DNA of 8,109 nt from Nitrospirota bacterium. Lineage in GTDB: Bacteria; Nitrospirota; Thermodesulfovibrionia; UBA6902. The stretch lies in assembly GCA_024277515.1 (NCBI GenBank), contig JAJRVB010000095.1:1-8109 (forward strand), in the 5' to 3' direction. Each line of letters opens with the position of its first letter. Position 1 is the stretch's first letter. Both the position numbers and the translations under genes were made by a program. The notes beneath the pieces are model-generated. The model worked only from the letters and a program-made list of their open reading frames with translations. It was not told the DNA's origin and did not search any database. Shown here piece after piece: positions 5,791 through 8,109 of the stretch.

Positions 5791-6555
5791 TCACCAACGG
5801 CTTGCCTCCATAACCCTGTGAGAAAGAAATAACATCACAACCGAGTAGCTTATAAGAAAGACAATATCTCTCAGGTCAAGCAGCCCTGATATCATATGGT
5901 AAAAAGGCATATAAAGCGACACCTCTCTCATAAAGTCCGTTGCCCTCTGGCTGGCAGCCCCTATACCGCCGCCTACAAACCAGAAGATGACCAGAATTCC
6001 TATGCTCAAAACTGCAGCCACAACCTGCTTCTCAGTAACGGTTGATGCAAAGAGACCCACCGAGATCATTGCCGCCCCCATCAGAAAAAGGCCGAGGTAA
6101 GCAACAGCCACGTGGGTCCAGTTAACAGCAGACAACACATCAATAGCGATCGGCATGTAAAGCGTGGACAGAATAATTACGGAATATACAAAAAGGGCCG
6201 CAAGGTACTTACCCATTAATATAGAATACATGGGAAGGGGCGATGTCATGAGCATCTCCATGGTACGGGCACGCTTTTCTTCCGCCACAAGCCGCATTGT
6301 GATAAGAGGGGTAAGAAGCAGAAAGACCGTCCCCATACTGTTAAACAGGCCGTGAAGCACTACGATCGTAGGTGTAAAGGCACTGTCCGGTATGCCTGTG
6401 CCGGACATCTCCACCACCCGTCTTGCATAGCTTATGAGCGAGTTGTAAAAGAAGTATCCGAGAATGGCGTGGAAAACTCCGGCAACTATATAGGCAACAG
6501 GTGAATAAATAAACTGCCTCAGCTCTTTCCTGAATACATAAAATATTGGTAACAT
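5791..6555 (-). CDS. ABC-2 type permease, GldF-like
   Basis: The 254-residue integral membrane protein has about six TM segments (roughly 19-39, 66-87, 115-139, 148-171, 178-198, 229-246). The strongest marker is the stretch at 83-107, PLITMRLVAEEK followed by TMEMLMTSPL, which is the cytoplasmic coupling motif of GldF/NosY-type ABC-2 permeases. The N-terminus MLPIFYVFRKEL, with an amphipathic helix before TM1, is also typical and supports this ATG, although the SD is weak. It is followed 21 nt later by the GldG-type gene. No ATPase gene is adjacent; the nearest is at 969-49, whose GldA-like signature makes it the likely partner. The substrate cannot be read from the sequence. Stop codon TGA. 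Confidence 0.9.
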   Translation of the reverse strand: MLPIFYVFRKELRQFIYSPVAYIVAGVFHAILGYFFYNSLISYARRVVEMSGTGIPDSAFTPTIVVLHGLFNSMGTVFLLLTPLITMRLVAEEKRARTMEMLMTSPLPMYSILMGKYLAALFVYSVIILSTLYMPIAIDVLSAVNWTHVAVAYLGLFLMGAAMISVGLFASTVTEKQVVAAVLSIGILVIFWFVGGGIGAASQRATDFMREVSLYMPFYHMISGLLDLRDIVFLISYSVVMLFLSHRVMEASRW

Positions 6556-6569
6556 CTTAATATTTAATC

Positions 6570-6597
6570 ATAATATCAGGTTATTATCAAACGGCAA
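6570..6597 (-). promoter_or_regulatory. Candidate sigma-70 type promoter of the transporter operon
   Basis: TTGCCG (6597-6592) and TATTAT (6575-6570) are separated by 16 bases and match the consensus boxes at four and five of six positions. They lie in the 46 nt gap ahead of the permease gene, the only gap of note between 8071 and 1516. The leader would be very short, under about 10 nt, and the region is AT-rich, so a chance match is possible. Confidence 0.35.
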
Positions 6598-6601
6598 GTG
6601 A

Positions 6602-8071
6602 TTATTCCCCTGCCTCGATAAACGCCGGCCCCAATGACGGATTACTCTTAAGTTCAAGGGCGCTCTCCATATCGCCCTTCTTAATGTAATAGTCAAAAGC
6701 CGACTTAATCGCAATAACATCTTCTGCATTCTTCACTGTCGTGTAAAGACTGCGGCGAAGATATATCCGGACAGAGTCAAAATATTTCCCTGCTCCCTCC
6801 TCGTCTCCTTTTAAGAGCATCGTTTCACCAATCAGGAAATCAACCGGATAGAGGCTGTTCATTTTCCTGTGCCTGAACAGAAACTCCAGGGCCTCATCAT
6901 ATCGTTTATCATCTCTCAGGTGAAGGGCCATATTAACAAGTCTGTGGTTCATCCCGGGATTAAGCCCATACCCTCTCCTGTAAAATTTCTCCCATCCATC
7001 GGATTGAGCGGACTGGTGTATCTCATACCCCAGCTCCACGAGGCCGTAACAGTATGTCCTGTCAGTCAGGCAGGCCTTCTCCGCATATTTAAAAGCATCA
7101 TCAATCCTGCCGAGTTCCATCTCGGCAAATGCAATATAAATCTGGACTGCGGGTTCATCGGCAAACCTTCCGAGAAAAGGCATCAACTGGTCCATGCTCT
7201 TTCCGAGCCTCTTCTGCTTGTAGGCAATGTCCGCTTTCTGTAGCGCGGTCCAGAGCAGGCTGCCCCTGTAACCCGGGGACTCCATGACTTTTGCGGCCTC
7301 ATCCCCAAGCCACTTATCGAGCACTCTCATGTATCCTCCGTTCACGGAATAGGCTACCAGTGCATCACGCACCATGTATCTCTTTGCAAAGAGCGCGTCA
7401 AAGATCATCTGCATGGCGGTTGTCTTGTCCCTTTTGTACTCAAACGCCGCTGTCGGCAGGGTATCAAGGTCAAAGCTCAGTATTACCGGTTCCTCAATTT
7501 CAGGGAGCGCCTCAACACCGCAGAGGCTTAGAGGTATGCCGTCAGTAAGACCCCTGAAACATCCTCCTTCCATATTAAAGGTATTAATGTCTTCACTGCT
7601 GAAACCGTACGTCTCAAGAAATATCCTTAAACGGTTTGCAGTGTCAGGATAGGCAAAATGGGCAAAGGGTATAATCCAGTAGGCCTCCTTCACGATCCCG
7701 AGTCTGGCCGCTGCGAATATAAAGTCGCCGACATTATACAGACTACGGTCTGCAAGGCTGTTGGCCTCTCTGAGAGTCTTCATGTCCCTTCTTAAATAAA
7801 TATCTTCAAGTTCACTGATCCTCTCTTTTGATATCCGCCTGATGTCGTCATGCGTGTCAATATTGATGATAACGGCATCCCTGACGCCCTCCTCAGCCCA
7901 ATGGGCAAGGGCCTCGCTGTGGTCTTCATAGCGTGCCACATTGGGGATGGGGTCAATTCCAAGGATCGGGGATATTTCTTTTTTCTCACATGAGAGGGAG
8001 ATAAAAATGAGATGTAAGAAAAGGAAGATGCAGGCCTTTTTGCAAGATAAATATTTATTAGGCATATTCAT
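6602..8071 (-). CDS. Predicted lipoprotein, UPF0489/arginase-like domain plus TPR-like region
   Basis: The 489-residue product has a Lys-containing N-terminus, a hydrophobic stretch (13-27) and Cys28 followed by EKKE, which looks like a lipoprotein signal, though SLSC is not an ideal lipobox. Residues about 39-210 resemble UPF0489, a relative of the arginase/deacetylase fold: EDHSEAL (49-55), IDTHDD (71-76, the DxHxD metal motif), NVGDFIFAA (113-121), AYWIIPF (130-136) and SFDLDTLP (199-206, the SxDxD metal motif). A binuclear Mn site is therefore likely, but the substrate is unknown. From about 270 to 480 the sequence is helical with TPR-like repeats, for example around AFAEMELGRIDDAFKYAEKA. 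ATGs at 8071 and 8065 are both possible starts, and neither has a clear SD. It ends in TAA, 46 nt before the permease gene, and may or may not share its transcript. Confidence 0.8.
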   Translation of the reverse strand: MNMPNKYLSCKKACIFLFLHLIFISLSCEKKEISPILGIDPIPNVARYEDHSEALAHWAEEGVRDAVIINIDTHDDIRRISKERISELEDIYLRRDMKTLREANSLADRSLYNVGDFIFAAARLGIVKEAYWIIPFAHFAYPDTANRLRIFLETYGFSSEDINTFNMEGGCFRGLTDGIPLSLCGVEALPEIEEPVILSFDLDTLPTAAFEYKRDKTTAMQMIFDALFAKRYMVRDALVAYSVNGGYMRVLDKWLGDEAAKVMESPGYRGSLLWTALQKADIAYKQKRLGKSMDQLMPFLGRFADEPAVQIYIAFAEMELGRIDDAFKYAEKACLTDRTYCYGLVELGYEIHQSAQSDGWEKFYRRGYGLNPGMNHRLVNMALHLRDDKRYDEALEFLFRHRKMNSLYPVDFLIGETMLLKGDEEGAGKYFDSVRIYLRRSLYTTVKNAEDVIAIKSAFDYYIKKGDMESALELKSNPSLGPAFIEAGE

Positions 8072-8095
8072 GAATTATCATATATATCCGTTTCT

Positions 8096-8109
8096 ATATT
8101 CAAGGGGGC
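8096..8109 (+). repeat. Possible truncated octamer element at the window edge
   Basis: ATATTCAA (8096-8103) matches GGATTCAA at six of eight positions and is followed by GGGGGC, which matches the reverse complement of a unit in copy 3. Only 14 bases are visible, so a chance match cannot be excluded. Its orientation would be that of the inverted copy at 981-1014. Confidence 0.3.

Noticed and set aside
8074..8103. Promoter with TTGAAT (8103-8098) and GATAAT (8079-8074)
   Set aside because: With an 18-base spacer the transcription start would fall at or inside the start codon of the 8071 gene, and the TTGAAT belongs to the possible repeat.

Overview
The window holds a run of genes that all lie on the minus strand and read from right to left. 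It looks like chromosomal DNA of a Gram-negative bacterium: there are two predicted lipoproteins, a ResB-type membrane protein, and a GldF/GldG/DUF4340 transporter module. Families like these are common in Nitrospirota and Desulfobacterota, but assigning the organism to either is inference and weak. No RNA gene, insertion sequence or CRISPR array is visible. Genes are packed tightly, often with 4 to 8 nt overlaps. Of the seven uninterrupted genes and gene ends, six stop with TGA and one with TAA.

Layout in the direction of transcription. Positions 8071-6602 encode a predicted lipoprotein with an arginase/UPF0489-like metal-site domain followed by a TPR-like helical region. After a 46 nt gap with a candidate promoter comes the main operon: an ABC-2 permease of GldF type (6555-5791), a GldG-type auxiliary protein (5769-4297), a DUF4340 protein with three evenly spaced internal repeats (4300-2939), a ResB-like protein cut in two by one in-frame TAG (2946-2275 and 2274-1513), a small lipoprotein (1516-1073), and a GldA-type ATPase (969-49). 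The ATPase lies about 5 kb downstream of its likely permease, with ResB-like and lipoprotein genes in between. The likely product is a membrane complex in which the ATPase and GldF form the transporter core, GldG and DUF4340 project large domains outside the membrane, and the ResB-like protein and lipoprotein are extra partners. The transported substrate is unknown.

The most unusual signal is a family of short elements at gene junctions (2-43, 981-1014, 1023-1067, 1513-1559, perhaps 8096-8109). Each is a run of three to five degenerate octamers, consensus YYGRMYCC, starting at an invariant TCAC. Read on the coding strand, an element ends in AGGA or AGGN, five bases, then GTGA, which looks like a ribosome binding site plus GTG start. 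In the 1513-1559 copy this arrangement appears to be in use: the element encodes the last 14 residues of the ResB-like reading frame, its TGA stop, and the SD and GTG start of the next gene. Copies in direct orientation bracket both the small lipoprotein gene and the ATPase gene. One inverted pair can form a large hairpin upstream of the ATPase.
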